The notes: generated from the sequence alone by a model not told the origin. 64,000 nucleotides of DNA from CAYNEI01 sp964396185 (GCA_964396185.1 CAYNEI010000008.1:21397-85396), one strand, 5' to 3'. Shown: positions 50,489-59,348, numbered from the stretch's first letter. Numbers and translations are program-made.

Positions 50489-51868
50489 TCACCGGTTCTG
50501 GTAGCTCGGCGCGTACACGGCCAGATCCCCTGCCGTCACGTCGCCCTCCGGCTGTTCGCCGCGGCCTGGCGGCTCGAAGTCCTCGTACACGAGCATGGTC
50601 TCCATGCCGCCGGGGAAGGCGTAGTCGTTGGCCACCGTGGTGCCCGAGCCAGGCACGCCGCTGTGGTCGTGCAGGCTCCAGATGCCGGGGTTGGTGCCCT
50701 GCACGTAGGCGTCGATGCGCTCGCCCGGGGCCAGGTTGATGGTGTCCTCCCAGTGCGGGGTGGGTAGCGGGTAGCCGTCGTTGTGGGTGACCAGCATGTG
50801 GTGGCCGTGGAGGTGGATGCTCTTGTGGTTCTGGCCCGCGTTGAGCAGGCGCAGCCGAAGCGTCTCGCCTTCGTCGATGTAGACCGGATCGGTGTTCGGG
50901 TAGCTCTTCCCGTTGATCATGAACGTGTCGTAGATCGGCGTGTAGCGCGGCGTCCAGACGGGGAAGTAGTCCCGCGGGCCCTCCGAGAAGAGGTACTCGC
51001 CCGTGGCTGGCCCAGTCACCGAGCCGGCGACGTCGATGGCCGACCGGGTTTGGGACTTGGCGGAGTCGGCCAGGTCCACGGGGTTGGTGGAGAGGTGCTC
51101 GGGGTCCGGGTCCATGTTGTCGTTGAACGCCCAGCCCGCAGCAGCGAAGACTTGGCTGTCGGCCTCGTGGAAGATGAGCGTCTCCTCGCGGTCGAAGGGC
51201 AGATCCTCGCTGGGGTCCTGGGGCTCCACGATGAGCATGCCGAACATGCCGCCGTCGACGTGAGCGGGGAACTCCATGACGCAGTGGTACCAGTACGTGC
51301 CCGGTTGCTTGGCCACGAACTCGTACGTGAAGGCGCTCTCGCCCTCGATCCCCTCGGCCGGTTGGGTCAGCGCCGGGACGCCGTCGGAGCCCCACGGGAG
51401 ATCGACGCCATGCCAGTGCATGGTGTGGCCGTTGATCAGACTCCCCCGGTTGTGCAGGTTGACGCGCACCGTGTCGCCCTGCGTCACACGGATCTCGGGC
51501 GCGGGGACCGTACCGGGCTCGTCAGGGTCCGTGGTGAAGGCGAAGCCCCAGATCTCGCGCCCCTCGTGTGGTGCGAGCACGAACTGGTCATCCACCCAGA
51601 AGTCGTACTCGTGGACGACACCCGTGGGCTCGACGTTCAGGTAGGGGTCCGCGAAGCCGGCATCGCGCAGGGCCTGGGTCGCCGGGGTCGGCGTGAACGG
51701 CTCGCCGAGCGCCGAGATCGGCTCGCCGGCATCGGTCCCTAGACGATCTGTTCCTGGAACATCATCGCTACCCAGGCAGCCAGCCAGGCCCGTGAGGGCC
51801 ACGATGGCGGCAAGGGCGAAGGTCGTGAGCGGTCGGGGGACTGGGATGGGGGAGCGTTCTCCTCTCAT
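50489..51868 (-). CDS. Multicopper oxidase / nitrite-reductase-like lipoprotein
   Basis: 459 aa from ATG 51868, which has GGAGGAG 8 nt upstream; ATG 51886 lacks this. Signal peptide and lipobox ALTGLAGC. Copper-site motifs are HTMHWHGVD, YWYHCVMEFPAHVDGGMFG (type 1 ligands His-Cys...His...Met), SIHLHGHHM and WSLHDHS. Two cupredoxin domains as in NirK and two-domain laccases. The electron donor and acceptor are not known. Convergent with GINS. Confidence 0.88.
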   Translation of the reverse strand: MRGERSPIPVPRPLTTFALAAIVALTGLAGCLGSDDVPGTDRLGTDAGEPISALGEPFTPTPATQALRDAGFADPYLNVEPTGVVHEYDFWVDDQFVLAPHEGREIWGFAFTTDPDEPGTVPAPEIRVTQGDTVRVNLHNRGSLINGHTMHWHGVDLPWGSDGVPALTQPAEGIEGESAFTYEFVAKQPGTYWYHCVMEFPAHVDGGMFGMLIVEPQDPSEDLPFDREETLIFHEADSQVFAAAGWAFNDNMDPDPEHLSTNPVDLADSAKSQTRSAIDVAGSVTGPATGEYLFSEGPRDYFPVWTPRYTPIYDTFMINGKSYPNTDPVYIDEGETLRLRLLNAGQNHKSIHLHGHHMLVTHNDGYPLPTPHWEDTINLAPGERIDAYVQGTNPGIWSLHDHSGVPGSGTTVANDYAFPGGMETMLVYEDFEPPGRGEQPEGDVTAGDLAVYAPSYQNR

Positions 51869-52029
51869 CGTTTCAACTCCTCCCATCAGAGCTCGCGGTT
51901 TCGGACTTAAGGGTTACGGGCCAACAGGCGACCAGGGCTCGTCGAGGAGGCCACCATGATGACACGACGACACACGTGCCCGACGGTCGACGGCTGAGGC
52001 AACCTGGCCCCCGCTTGCGCTCACGTCTG

Positions 52030-52647
52030 TCATACGTGCACCCCGAAGCTGTGCACGAGGCCGAGCACGAAGCCGAGCCAGGCTGAGCCGGTGTGCACGA
52101 AGCGCCACCGGGCAGCCCCCCATCGGCGCACGAGCTGGGTCTTGCGCACGCCCGAGACCCCGTGGCCGAGCAGCACACCCAGGGCCACGATCCCCGTGTG
52201 CCAGCCCTCGTAGAAGCCCACCAGCGGGAGCACTGCGCCGTGTGCGGCCGAGAACCACACGATCCCCCAGCCTGCCCAAACGTGGAGGCGGGTACGCCAG
52301 GGTGCTGGGATGTAGCGGCCCACGGGGTAGCGGTAGGCCAGCAAGGGTGATGCCAGGAGCAGGTAGCCGGCCACCACCCCGGCGGCGATCCCAGCGATCT
52401 CGGTGGGCGTCCAGTCATGCACGACGCGGTGCTCCCCGGTCTCGGGATCGTAGGAGACGTGCCCAGCGCCAGGGTTGTCCCCTGGTGGCAGGGCGGCCAA
52501 GGAGAGCACAAGCAAGCCTGCGGCGAGCACCAGGGCGAGCTTCGTGCGCGCCGAGAAGCCTTGCCGGTGCCGCATGCGGGCCTGGGAGGCAGGCGAGGCT
52601 TCCCTGGGGAGGCCATCGTCGAGGGTGTTGGGGGCGAGCTCGGTCAT
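52030..52647 (-). CDS. Membrane protein, possible haem-binding
   Basis: 205 aa from ATG 52647. Four to five membrane segments. Histidines sit within or at the ends of helices (RLHVWAGWGIVWFSAAHGA, GWHTGIVALGVLLGHG, WRFVHTGSAWLGFVLGLVHSF), resembling bis-haem b-type or ferric-reductase-like membrane proteins. No family is certain. It is next to copper proteins and could pass electrons. A 15-bp palindrome separates it from the divergent gene at 52762. Confidence 0.7.
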   Translation of the reverse strand: MTELAPNTLDDGLPREASPASQARMRHRQGFSARTKLALVLAAGLLVLSLAALPPGDNPGAGHVSYDPETGEHRVVHDWTPTEIAGIAAGVVAGYLLLASPLLAYRYPVGRYIPAPWRTRLHVWAGWGIVWFSAAHGAVLPLVGFYEGWHTGIVALGVLLGHGVSGVRKTQLVRRWGAARWRFVHTGSAWLGFVLGLVHSFGVHV

Positions 52648-52688
52648 CGAGCCTGGAAGGCTACGATCCCCCTTCGCCTGGCGTGGTT

Positions 52689-52703
52689 GTTTGCGTCGCA
52701 AAC
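52689..52703. promoter_or_regulatory. 15-bp palindrome, candidate operator
   Basis: GTTTGCG-T-CGCAAAC is a perfect inverted repeat in the 114-bp space between divergent genes starting at 52647 (minus) and 52762 (plus). Its position 41-56 nt from the minus start and 59-73 nt from the plus start suits a regulator-binding site. Confidence 0.45.
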
Positions 52704-52761
52704 ACCCTGCACCCTCCCGCTTACCCGAACGTTGAAGCACCACGGTGAGCCTGGTGGCCGG

Positions 52762-53085
52762 ATGCCCGAGTCCCTGTTCGATGTGACCCTCCAGATCGGC
52801 GAGGTCCTGCGCTGCGAGCCGTTCCCCGAGACGCGCAAGCCGGACATGCTCAAGCTCTGGATCGACCTTGGGGACCGCGAGGTCCAGTCGTGCGCACAGC
52901 TGGCCCACCACTACGAGCCCAAGGAGCTCGTGGGCCGCCAGGTGCTCTGCGCCACCGATCTCGGCACGGTCAACATCGCCGGGTTCACCAGCGAGGTGCT
53001 CACCACTGGCGTGGACGACGAAGAGGGCCACCCGGTGCTTCTGGCGCCCGACCGGCCCGTGCCCACAGGCGCGATCTTACACTGA
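52762..53085 (+). CDS. CsaA-like tRNA-binding-domain protein
   Basis: 107 aa from ATG 52762. The entire protein is one OB-fold tRNA-binding domain: FDVTLQIGEVLRCEPFPETR, KLWIDLGDREVQSCAQLAHHY, ELVGRQVLCATDLGTVNIAGF and VLLAPDRPVPTGAILH. Such stand-alone proteins (CsaA, MetRS C-terminal homologues) bind tRNA or act as chaperones. It is likely a single-gene unit. Confidence 0.85.
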   Translation: MPESLFDVTLQIGEVLRCEPFPETRKPDMLKLWIDLGDREVQSCAQLAHHYEPKELVGRQVLCATDLGTVNIAGFTSEVLTTGVDDEEGHPVLLAPDRPVPTGAILH

Positions 53086-53143
53086 AACCCAGGTTCGGGT
53101 CGAGCCAGAGCCTTTTTCCCGCCCCAGGGAGGTCGAGAACCTC

Positions 53144-53938
53144 ATGCATGCCAAGATCGCCTTGGTGGCGCTGATGACCTTGACCGTTCCGCTCGCGGGC
53201 TGTGTCGCCGACGGTGAGGGCTCGGCCAGCGTTTACATGAAAGACGCCCCGACCGACGAGTTCCAGGAGATCCACGTGGTCCTCACCGCCGCCTACATCC
53301 ACGAGGGCGGCGACGAGAACGATGACGAGAACGATGATGAGGAGGATGGCGAGAACGGGCTCGACGACGGGGAGGAGGGCGCGGATGGAGGCGCGGCCAA
53401 TGGCCAAGATGGCGACATCAGTGACCGGGATGCCGACGGCCAACCCGGCGGCATGGCCGCGGTGGCCACACCCCAGCACGGGGACAGAGCCGGCGATGGA
53501 CAAGCCAACCAGTTCAACGAGGACGCTGGCTGGATCCAGCTGGTCGACGCGCCCGATGGCCTCGACATCGACCTGCTCAACGCCACGGGCACCCGGGCTG
53601 CCTTCCTCGGGGAAGCCAACTTGTCGGCTGGGACCTACACACAGATCGCCGTGGTGGTCCAGGACGCTTACGGCATCGACGAGAACGACACCCGCGTCGA
53701 GATGTCGGTGCCCAGCGGGATCGGGCGCGTGGTGCGATCCTTCGAGGTGGATGCCGGCAGCGAGACCCAGATCATCCTGGATCTCGACCTGGACCGGGCG
53801 CTGGTCGAGACCAGCCAGGGGTGGAAGCTCACCCCGGTGTTCGGTCAGACCCAGGTGAACACCGTCGAGGACGATGAGAGCGGTGAGGACGTGCACGAGC
53901 CCGGCGAGACCGCCGAGGTTGCCGAAGCAGCCGACTGA
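53144..53938 (+). CDS. DUF4382-type secreted lipoprotein with acidic insert
   Basis: 264 aa from ATG 53144, with GCCTTTTTCCC about 30 nt upstream. Lipobox LTVPLAGC. The start SASVYMKDAPTDEFQEIHVV and the later GWIQLVDAPDGLDIDLLNATG, LSAGTYTQIAVVV fit DUF4382. Between them is a roughly 60-residue Asp/Glu/Gly/Asn-rich insert. A long acidic tail follows. Function unknown. Confidence 0.78.
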   Translation: MHAKIALVALMTLTVPLAGCVADGEGSASVYMKDAPTDEFQEIHVVLTAAYIHEGGDENDDENDDEEDGENGLDDGEEGADGGAANGQDGDISDRDADGQPGGMAAVATPQHGDRAGDGQANQFNEDAGWIQLVDAPDGLDIDLLNATGTRAAFLGEANLSAGTYTQIAVVVQDAYGIDENDTRVEMSVPSGIGRVVRSFEVDAGSETQIILDLDLDRALVETSQGWKLTPVFGQTQVNTVEDDESGEDVHEPGETAEVAEAAD

Positions 53939-53944
53939 CCACGC

Positions 53945-54364
53945 TCACAGCTCGATGGCGAAGTGGAGCGCGCGCACCTCCAAGCCTTCGCGCTCGTAGA
54001 ACCGGTGGGCATCGGCTCGCTGGGTGCCCGAATCCAGGCGCAGCTCCCGGCATCCAGCCTGGCTGGCCTGGGCCTTGAGCCAGTCGACGAGCGCGGTCCC
54101 GTAGCCCTTGGAGCGGTGGTCCTCGTGGGTGATGAGATCGTCGACGTAGAGGAACCGGCCCCGCCAGAGGCTGTGCTGGACCCGGTAACCGGCCACGGCC
54201 CGCACCTCGCCATCGTCCTCGAGGCAAGCCAGCCGGTAGCCCTCCTCACGCTGCGCTTCGACGGCGGCCAGGAAGCCATCCATGTCCAGGTGTGGCCGGA
54301 GCTGGTGGACCACGGGGAAGCAGGCCCGCACTGATTGCTCGGTGTCGGCTGGTTGGATGCGCAT
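53945..54364 (-). CDS. GNAT-family acetyltransferase
   Basis: 139 aa. The acetyl-CoA loop is HRSKGYGTALVDWLKAQA, with FLYVDDLITHED before it and ADAHRFYEREG after it. The substrate cannot be determined. It is convergent with the DUF4382-type gene, 6 bp apart. Confidence 0.88.
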   Translation of the reverse strand: MRIQPADTEQSVRACFPVVHQLRPHLDMDGFLAAVEAQREEGYRLACLEDDGEVRAVAGYRVQHSLWRGRFLYVDDLITHEDHRSKGYGTALVDWLKAQASQAGCRELRLDSGTQRADAHRFYEREGLEVRALHFAIEL

Positions 54365-54462
54365 GCGTCCTGCAGGCAGTCGGCAAGGATGACGGTGTCG
54401 GCTACCCGGCCTCGGAGCCGGCTCGTTGCAACGCTCAAAAGGGAGGCCCTCCCTCCAGGGCC

Positions 54463-55257
54463 GTGTTCAGCATCCTTGGGACCCGCCGGTTCGGTGAGCT
54501 CACGCGCATCACCGCCGGCAAGCGGGTGTTCGGCCTGGTCCCCATCCCGGTGCACTGCTACCGCATCGGGTCCACGTTGATCGACGCCGGGCCCCCGAAC
54601 CGAGCCACCGAGCTGCTCGGCCTGCTCGACGGCGTCGAGCACGTGCTGCTCACCCACCACCACGAGGACCATGTGGGCGCTGCCGCCGCGCTGGCTGAGC
54701 GGGGAGCGCGCATCCACGCGCCAGAGGCCTCGCTGCCGCTCTTGGCCGACCCACCGGACAAGCGCGGCTACCAGGATCGCACGTGGGGCATCGCGGAACC
54801 CGTGACAGCCGAGCCCCTTGGCCCCACCATCGAGACCCCAGATGGTCGCTTCGAGGTCATCGCCGTGCCCGGCCACACCGAGGACCACGTGGCGTTCTTC
54901 GAGCCCGAGCGTGGGTGGCTCTTCGCAGGGGATGCCTACTTGGCCCCGCGGGAGACCTTGCGCGCTGATGAGGGCCTGGACGGCTTCCTGGACAGCCTCC
55001 ACCGCATGGGCAAGCTGGACGCCGAGACCATCTTGCCTGGCCACGGTTCCGTGGTCGACGCGCCGGGCCAGGCCATCGGCGAGGTGCTCGACCACGTCGG
55101 CCGCTTGGCCTCCCGGGCGCGCGAGCTGGCCGCCCAGGGCAAGGACCCCGTGCAGGTGCGCCGGGCACTGCTTGGCTTCGAGGGCTTCCTGTACTACTAC
55201 ACTCGGGGCCACTTCAGCAAGCAGAACCTGGTGGACCAGCTCCTCGCAGACCTATGA
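54463..55257 (+). CDS. Metallo-beta-lactamase-fold hydrolase
   Basis: 264 aa from GTG 54463, with CTCAAAAGG about 26 nt upstream. The metal motif is LLTHHHEDHVGA, followed by VPGHTEDHVAFFE, FAGDAYL and LPGHGSVVD. A C-terminal helical part (VRRALLGFEGFLYYYTRG) resembles LACTB2-type enzymes that act on thioesters or RNA. The substrate is open. Confidence 0.9.
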   Translation: MFSILGTRRFGELTRITAGKRVFGLVPIPVHCYRIGSTLIDAGPPNRATELLGLLDGVEHVLLTHHHEDHVGAAAALAERGARIHAPEASLPLLADPPDKRGYQDRTWGIAEPVTAEPLGPTIETPDGRFEVIAVPGHTEDHVAFFEPERGWLFAGDAYLAPRETLRADEGLDGFLDSLHRMGKLDAETILPGHGSVVDAPGQAIGEVLDHVGRLASRARELAAQGKDPVQVRRALLGFEGFLYYYTRGHFSKQNLVDQLLADL

Positions 55258-55325
55258 GAACCCTCGCTTTCGCCCCGAGCGGAGAACGGAAAGCCATTAC
55301 CTACAGCCCCGCTTGATACACGAGC

Positions 55326-55937
55326 GTGGCGACGGCCAACCACCAAGGGGAACCGGTCCTGCTCGTGCCTGGGTTCTCGGGCCAGGATCTCGTCTACTGG
55401 AACATGTTCCACCGGAGGTTGGAGCGCGACGGCTTGCATGCCTTCGCCGTCACCTTCCCAGGGCTAGGCCTCCAGGACATCCGCACCTCTGCCCGGATGC
55501 TGAGGAGCAGGGTGCACGAGATCCTGGACGCCCGGGGTGAGGAGCGCATCCACCTGGTCGGCCACAGCCTGGGCGGGCTCGTCATGCGCGCCTACGTCCA
55601 ACTGCTCGACGGCGCGGGGGATGTGGCCACGTGCACGACCCTGGGCACCCCCCACCAGGGCACCCTCTCGGCCGCCCTGGCCTTGGTGCGCCCGGCATGT
55701 CGCCAGATGCTGCCTGGCTCCTCGTTCCTGCGCGAGATCCAGCACGCCCCCCTGGACGTACCGTTCTTGAACATCTACGCGCGCCGGGACAGCCTGGTGG
55801 TCCCGTACAAGAACGCCCGGTTCGACAAGGCCCGCAACGTCGAGCTCACCTTCGGGGGCCACTGGGGCCTGCTGATCCGGCGAGCGGCCTACGAGGAGCT
55901 CCGACGATTCATTTCTCGCACCGAAATCATAGTTTAG
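55326..55937 (+). CDS. Alpha/beta hydrolase, lipase-like
   Basis: 203 aa from GTG 55326. The oxyanion/nucleophile part is VLLVPGFSGQDLVYW and HLVGHSLGGLVMRAY (Ser in GHSLGG). The catalytic Asp is probably in ARRDSLVVP and the His in GGHWGLL. This is the arrangement of small triacylglycerol-lipase-like esterases. The gene ends 40 bp before the metal regulator. Confidence 0.85.
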   Translation: MATANHQGEPVLLVPGFSGQDLVYWNMFHRRLERDGLHAFAVTFPGLGLQDIRTSARMLRSRVHEILDARGEERIHLVGHSLGGLVMRAYVQLLDGAGDVATCTTLGTPHQGTLSAALALVRPACRQMLPGSSFLREIQHAPLDVPFLNIYARRDSLVVPYKNARFDKARNVELTFGGHWGLLIRRAAYEELRRFISRTEIIV

Positions 55938-55959
55938 TCGGGGCTAATCTTAAGTTAAG
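55934..55959 (+). promoter_or_regulatory. Promoter and candidate operator of the DtxR-MCO-ZIP operon
   Basis: TTAG-TCGGGG-CTAA (55934-55947) is an inverted repeat. It is followed directly by the AT-rich TTAAGTTAA (55950-55958), centred about 24 nt before GTG 55978 and therefore the likely TATA element. The overlap of a TTAG..CTAA palindrome with the promoter of a DtxR-type gene suggests autoregulation. Confidence 0.5.
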
Positions 55960-55977
55960 GACCCCCTATGGCGGCGT

Positions 55978-56637
55978 GTGCCATCCCCTGCCGTACAGGA
56001 CTACCTGAAGGCGATCTACGAGTTGGAGGAGCGCGGGCAGTCCCCCTCGACCAAGGCGCTGGCCGAAGCGCTCGGCGTCACGCCGGCCTCGGCCACGAAC
56101 ATGGTCAAGCGGCTCGACGAGCTCGAGCTCGTCACCTACGAGCCCTACAAGGGAGCTGGGCTCACGCCGGCTGGCGAGCTCACCGCCCTGGAGGTCATCC
56201 GACACCACCGGCTGCTCGAGCTCTTCCTCGTGGAGACCCTGGGGCTTTCCTGGGACGAGGTCCACGAGGAGGCCGAGATCCTCGAGCACCACATCAGCGA
56301 GGAGCTCGAGGCCCGCATCGCCGAGATGCTCGGCCACCCCGAGCGCGACCCGCACGGGGATCCCATCCCCGCCATGGACGGAACCGTCGTCCAGGGCCAC
56401 GAGCACCCCCTGGCCGAGACGGCCGAGGGCGAGCGCGTGCGCCTGGTTCGCGTGACCGACCAGGATCCCGAGGTGCTCCGTTTCCTCGGGACCCACGGCC
56501 TCTACCCCGGCGCTGAGTTGGCCATCGAGCGCCTGGACACGAGCGCCGGCGTGGTTGCCCTGCAAGTGGATGGCACCAGCGTACACGTGGGCATGGATCT
56601 GGCCAGCCACGTCCACGTAGAGGAGGTGGACGCATGA
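55978..56637 (+). CDS. DtxR/MntR-family metal-dependent regulator
   Basis: 219 aa from GTG 55978. Winged helix: VQDYLKAIYELEERG, SPSTKALAEALGVTPASATNM, VKRLDELELVTYEPYKG. The dimerisation/metal domain has HRLLELFLVETLG, HEEAEILEHHISEELEARI and LGHPERDPHGDPIP. A C-terminal FeoA/SH3-like domain follows (GERVRLVRVTDQDPEVLRFL). Fe(II) or Mn(II) is the likely corepressor. First gene of an operon with an oxidase and a ZIP transporter. Confidence 0.92.
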   Translation: MPSPAVQDYLKAIYELEERGQSPSTKALAEALGVTPASATNMVKRLDELELVTYEPYKGAGLTPAGELTALEVIRHHRLLELFLVETLGLSWDEVHEEAEILEHHISEELEARIAEMLGHPERDPHGDPIPAMDGTVVQGHEHPLAETAEGERVRLVRVTDQDPEVLRFLGTHGLYPGAELAIERLDTSAGVVALQVDGTSVHVGMDLASHVHVEEVDA

Positions 56638-57857
56638 GTCTAGATCGACGCAAGTTCCTGATGGGAGCCGGCGTGGCCGGGGGCGCAGCCCTCGGCGCCG
56701 GCCTGTTCAAGGGGGCCGAAGCCCTCCAGCACCTGACCGACGGCAGCCACGACACCAGCCACATGCGCGCTGTCGGCACCACGAACACCGACGACTTCGA
56801 CCCGTTCACCTACGTCACGGAGTTCAACCGGGGCGACCGGGTCAGCGACATCGGTGGCGGGCGCAAGCTGCGCGAGTACGAGATCGTGGCCCTGGATGAG
56901 GAGATCGAGGTCGCCCCCGGCGTGGTCTTCCCAGGCTGGACGTACAACGGCCAGATCCCCGGCCCCACGCTGCGCGCCAACGAGGGAGACCGGATCCGCA
57001 TCACGTTCCAGAACGACGGCAGCCACCCCCACACCATGCACTTCCACGGGATCCACACGCCCGAGATGGACGGCATCCCTGGCGTGGGCGACGGCATGAT
57101 CGACGCTGGTGATTCGACGGTCTACGAGTTCGACGCCGAGCCCTACGGCTGCCATCTCTACCACTGCCACTCCATCCCGCTCAAGCGGCACATCCACAAG
57201 GGCCTCTACGGAGCCTTCATCGTGGACCCGCCTGGCGGCTACGACGAGCTGCTTGGCGAGGCCCACCGCGAGTACGTCATGGTGATGAACGGCTTCGACA
57301 CGAACTTCGACGGCGACAACGAGATCTACGCCGTCAACACCAAGGCCTTCGCGTACGCCGAGAGACCCCTGGAGGTCGTGCAAGACGAGCTCGTGCGCGT
57401 TTTCCTGGTCAACGCCACGGAGTTCGACCCGGTCAACTCCTTCCACCTGCACGCCCACTTCTTCGACTACTACAACGCAGGGCGCATCGAGAACCGGCAG
57501 ACGTGGGTGGACAACATCATGCAGTGCCAGGCCGAGCGAGGCATCCTCCAGTTCCGCCCCCCCTACCCGGGCAAGCTCATGTTCCACGCTCACCAGTCCG
57601 AGTTCGCTGAGCTCGGCTGGATGGGCTTCTTCGACGTCAAGGCCAAGGCCGGCGTCGACGAGGCCGGCAGCCTGGCCGACTCCTCCAACCGAGGCCCGGC
57701 CGATCCCCGCTACGGTCCCGAACGTGACGAGAGCGCTGCCGGCGCGGCGCAGAACGGAACGGGCGAGGCCCGCGAAGAGGCCGGCAAGGTGCGCGAGGCC
57801 GCCGAGCGGATCGTGCGCCAAGATGGACCAGCCGATAAGACGGGGGTGAGCCCGTGA
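56634..57857 (+). CDS. Tat-exported two-domain multicopper oxidase
   Basis: 407 aa. Its ATG overlaps the regulator stop (ATGA). The N-terminus DRRKFLMGAGVAGGAALGAG is a twin-arginine signal. Copper motifs are HTMHFHGIH, CHLYHCHSIPLKRHIHKG, SFHLHAHFF and MFHAHQSEFAELGWMGFF. The residues around LYHCHS lack the nearby Met of type 1 sites in the sister protein at 50489. The C-terminal 60 residues are a charged helical linker. Context with DtxR and ZIP suggests oxidation of a metal such as Fe(II) or Mn(II). Confidence 0.88.
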   Translation: MSLDRRKFLMGAGVAGGAALGAGLFKGAEALQHLTDGSHDTSHMRAVGTTNTDDFDPFTYVTEFNRGDRVSDIGGGRKLREYEIVALDEEIEVAPGVVFPGWTYNGQIPGPTLRANEGDRIRITFQNDGSHPHTMHFHGIHTPEMDGIPGVGDGMIDAGDSTVYEFDAEPYGCHLYHCHSIPLKRHIHKGLYGAFIVDPPGGYDELLGEAHREYVMVMNGFDTNFDGDNEIYAVNTKAFAYAERPLEVVQDELVRVFLVNATEFDPVNSFHLHAHFFDYYNAGRIENRQTWVDNIMQCQAERGILQFRPPYPGKLMFHAHQSEFAELGWMGFFDVKAKAGVDEAGSLADSSNRGPADPRYGPERDESAAGAAQNGTGEAREEAGKVREAAERIVRQDGPADKTGVSP

Positions 57858-59023
57858 GCGAGAAGAACCGCGGTGGGCTGGGTGCAGCCGCCGTGCCGAT
57901 CCTGATCCTCATCGCCCTGGCCGGCTTGATCTTCGCTGTCAACCCGGGCGAGTACCTGGTCCGCGACGGCGCTCCACCGGTCGAGGAGCTGATCTTCTCG
58001 CGCACGATCCTGGACGACGACGGCATCCATCTCAAGGTCACCAACGAGGGCCCGGACCCTGTCACCATCGCCCAGGTCCTGGTCGACGAGGCCTACTGGC
58101 AACATACCATCGAGCCGACCAACAAGCTCCGGAGCCTCCAATCAGCCACCATCCACATCCCGTACCCTTGGGTGGAAGGCGACGACCACGAGGTCGTGAT
58201 CCTCACGGAATCCGGCATCACCTTCGAGCACGGCATCGAGGCCGCGCTGGCCACACCAACCAGCGATGCAAGCACCATCGGCATCTACGCGCTCATCGGC
58301 CTGTTCGTCGGTGTCCTCCCCATCTTCGCCGGCATCGCCTGGTTCCCAGCCATCCGCCGGGCCGGCAAGCGCGTCGAGCTCGGGATCCTGGCCTTCACCA
58401 TCGGCCTGCTGGCCTTCCTGGTGGTGGAGAGCGTCGAGGAGAGCTTGGAGCTAGCGGAGCTTGCGCCGGGGCCCCTCGGGGGACCCGGGCTCGTGCTCTT
58501 GGGCATCGCTGTGGCCATGGCCGCGCTCATCCTCGTGGGCGCCCGGCTGGCAGGCAAAGAGCAGCCCGGCAGCCACCGCGCTCGCCTGGTCACCGCGTAT
58601 CTCATCGCCACAGGCATCGGGCTCCACAACCTCGGAGAGGGCCTGGCCATCGGGGCCGCTTACGCCCTGGGCGAGGTCGCCCTGGGCGCCTTCCTGATCC
58701 TCGGCTTCACGCTGCACAACGTGACCGAGGGGCCTGCCATCGTGGCCCCGCTGCGGCGCAAGACCGCGCTGTTCCACCTGGGTCTGATGGGTGTGATCGC
58801 CGGCGTGCCCACCATCTTCGGCGCGTGGATCGGCGGGCTCGCCTTCTCCCCCTTCCTGGGCGCGCTCTTCTTCGCGCTGGGTGCGGGAGCCATGCTCCAG
58901 GTGATCATCCACGTCTGGGATGGCATGCGCGAGGAGCCCGCGTTCGAGCGCTTCAAGGGCACCATCGCGGCAGGAGCCGTCATCGGGGTCGGGGTCATGT
59001 GGGCCACGGGCCTGCTCATCTGA
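57854..59023 (+). CDS. ZIP-family metal transporter with N-terminal extracellular domain
   Basis: 389 aa from GTG 57854, overlapping the oxidase stop (GTGA). A first membrane helix (AAVPILILIALAGLIFAV) is followed by about 90 residues of beta-type sequence (LIFSRTILDDDGIHLKVTNEG). The ZIP core starts at about 130; its metal motifs are TGIGLHNLGEGLAIGAA and FTLHNVTEGPAI. ZIP proteins import Zn, Fe or Mn. The extra domain is unusual for ZIP and may dock the oxidase. Confidence 0.9.
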   Translation: MSEKNRGGLGAAAVPILILIALAGLIFAVNPGEYLVRDGAPPVEELIFSRTILDDDGIHLKVTNEGPDPVTIAQVLVDEAYWQHTIEPTNKLRSLQSATIHIPYPWVEGDDHEVVILTESGITFEHGIEAALATPTSDASTIGIYALIGLFVGVLPIFAGIAWFPAIRRAGKRVELGILAFTIGLLAFLVVESVEESLELAELAPGPLGGPGLVLLGIAVAMAALILVGARLAGKEQPGSHRARLVTAYLIATGIGLHNLGEGLAIGAAYALGEVALGAFLILGFTLHNVTEGPAIVAPLRRKTALFHLGLMGVIAGVPTIFGAWIGGLAFSPFLGALFFALGAGAMLQVIIHVWDGMREEPAFERFKGTIAAGAVIGVGVMWATGLLI

Positions 59024-59048
59024 ACCGGCCAGGCTGGTAGGGATCATT

Positions 59049-59078
59049 GGGAGCAGGGGCCGTTTGGTCCCTGCTCCC
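59049..59078 (+). terminator. Hairpin after the ZIP gene
   Basis: GGGAGCAGGG and CCCTGCTCCC form a perfect 10-bp stem with a 10-nt loop, 25 nt after the ZIP stop. No T run follows, so a role in transcript end or stability is only likely. Confidence 0.5.
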
Positions 59079-59162
59079 CCGTTCCCTACCCGCTCATGTC
59101 TACGAGGTCCCAACGACCCAGCGTCCCGTGGCTCCAATGGCCACCTGGCCCGTGCGCCACGG

Positions 59163-59172
59163 TTCATATGCT
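59163..59172 (+). promoter_or_regulatory. TATA-like box for the 29-aa ORF
   Basis: TTCATATGCT is centred about 20 nt before the ATG at 59187, slightly close for a leaderless start; initiation at the second ATG (59193) would give 26 nt. Confidence 0.4.
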
Positions 59173-59186
59173 TGGCGTGTTGAGCC

Positions 59187-59276
59187 ATGACCATGCCCGC
59201 CAACCTCGTGAGCAAGGACCCGATCTTCCCACTCTACATCGCCCTGCTCGCTGCCATCTTCGTGCTCGCCCTCTGA
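59187..59276 (+). CDS. 29-residue single-helix membrane peptide
   Basis: The sequence MTMPANLVSKDPIF followed by PLYIALLAAIFVLAL is almost entirely one membrane helix with a short polar N-terminus. It begins 20-26 nt after a TATA-like box and stands alone in a 450-bp region without larger genes. Such peptides can be subunits of respiratory or transport complexes. It could be chance, but start context and composition support it. Confidence 0.5.
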   Translation: MTMPANLVSKDPIFPLYIALLAAIFVLAL

Positions 59277-59348
59277 GCTCGTACTTAGGCGTTGCGTTTC
59301 GTCCGAGTGCCCGAATGATCCGCAGGGGACCCTGGGAGGGTTCGTCGC

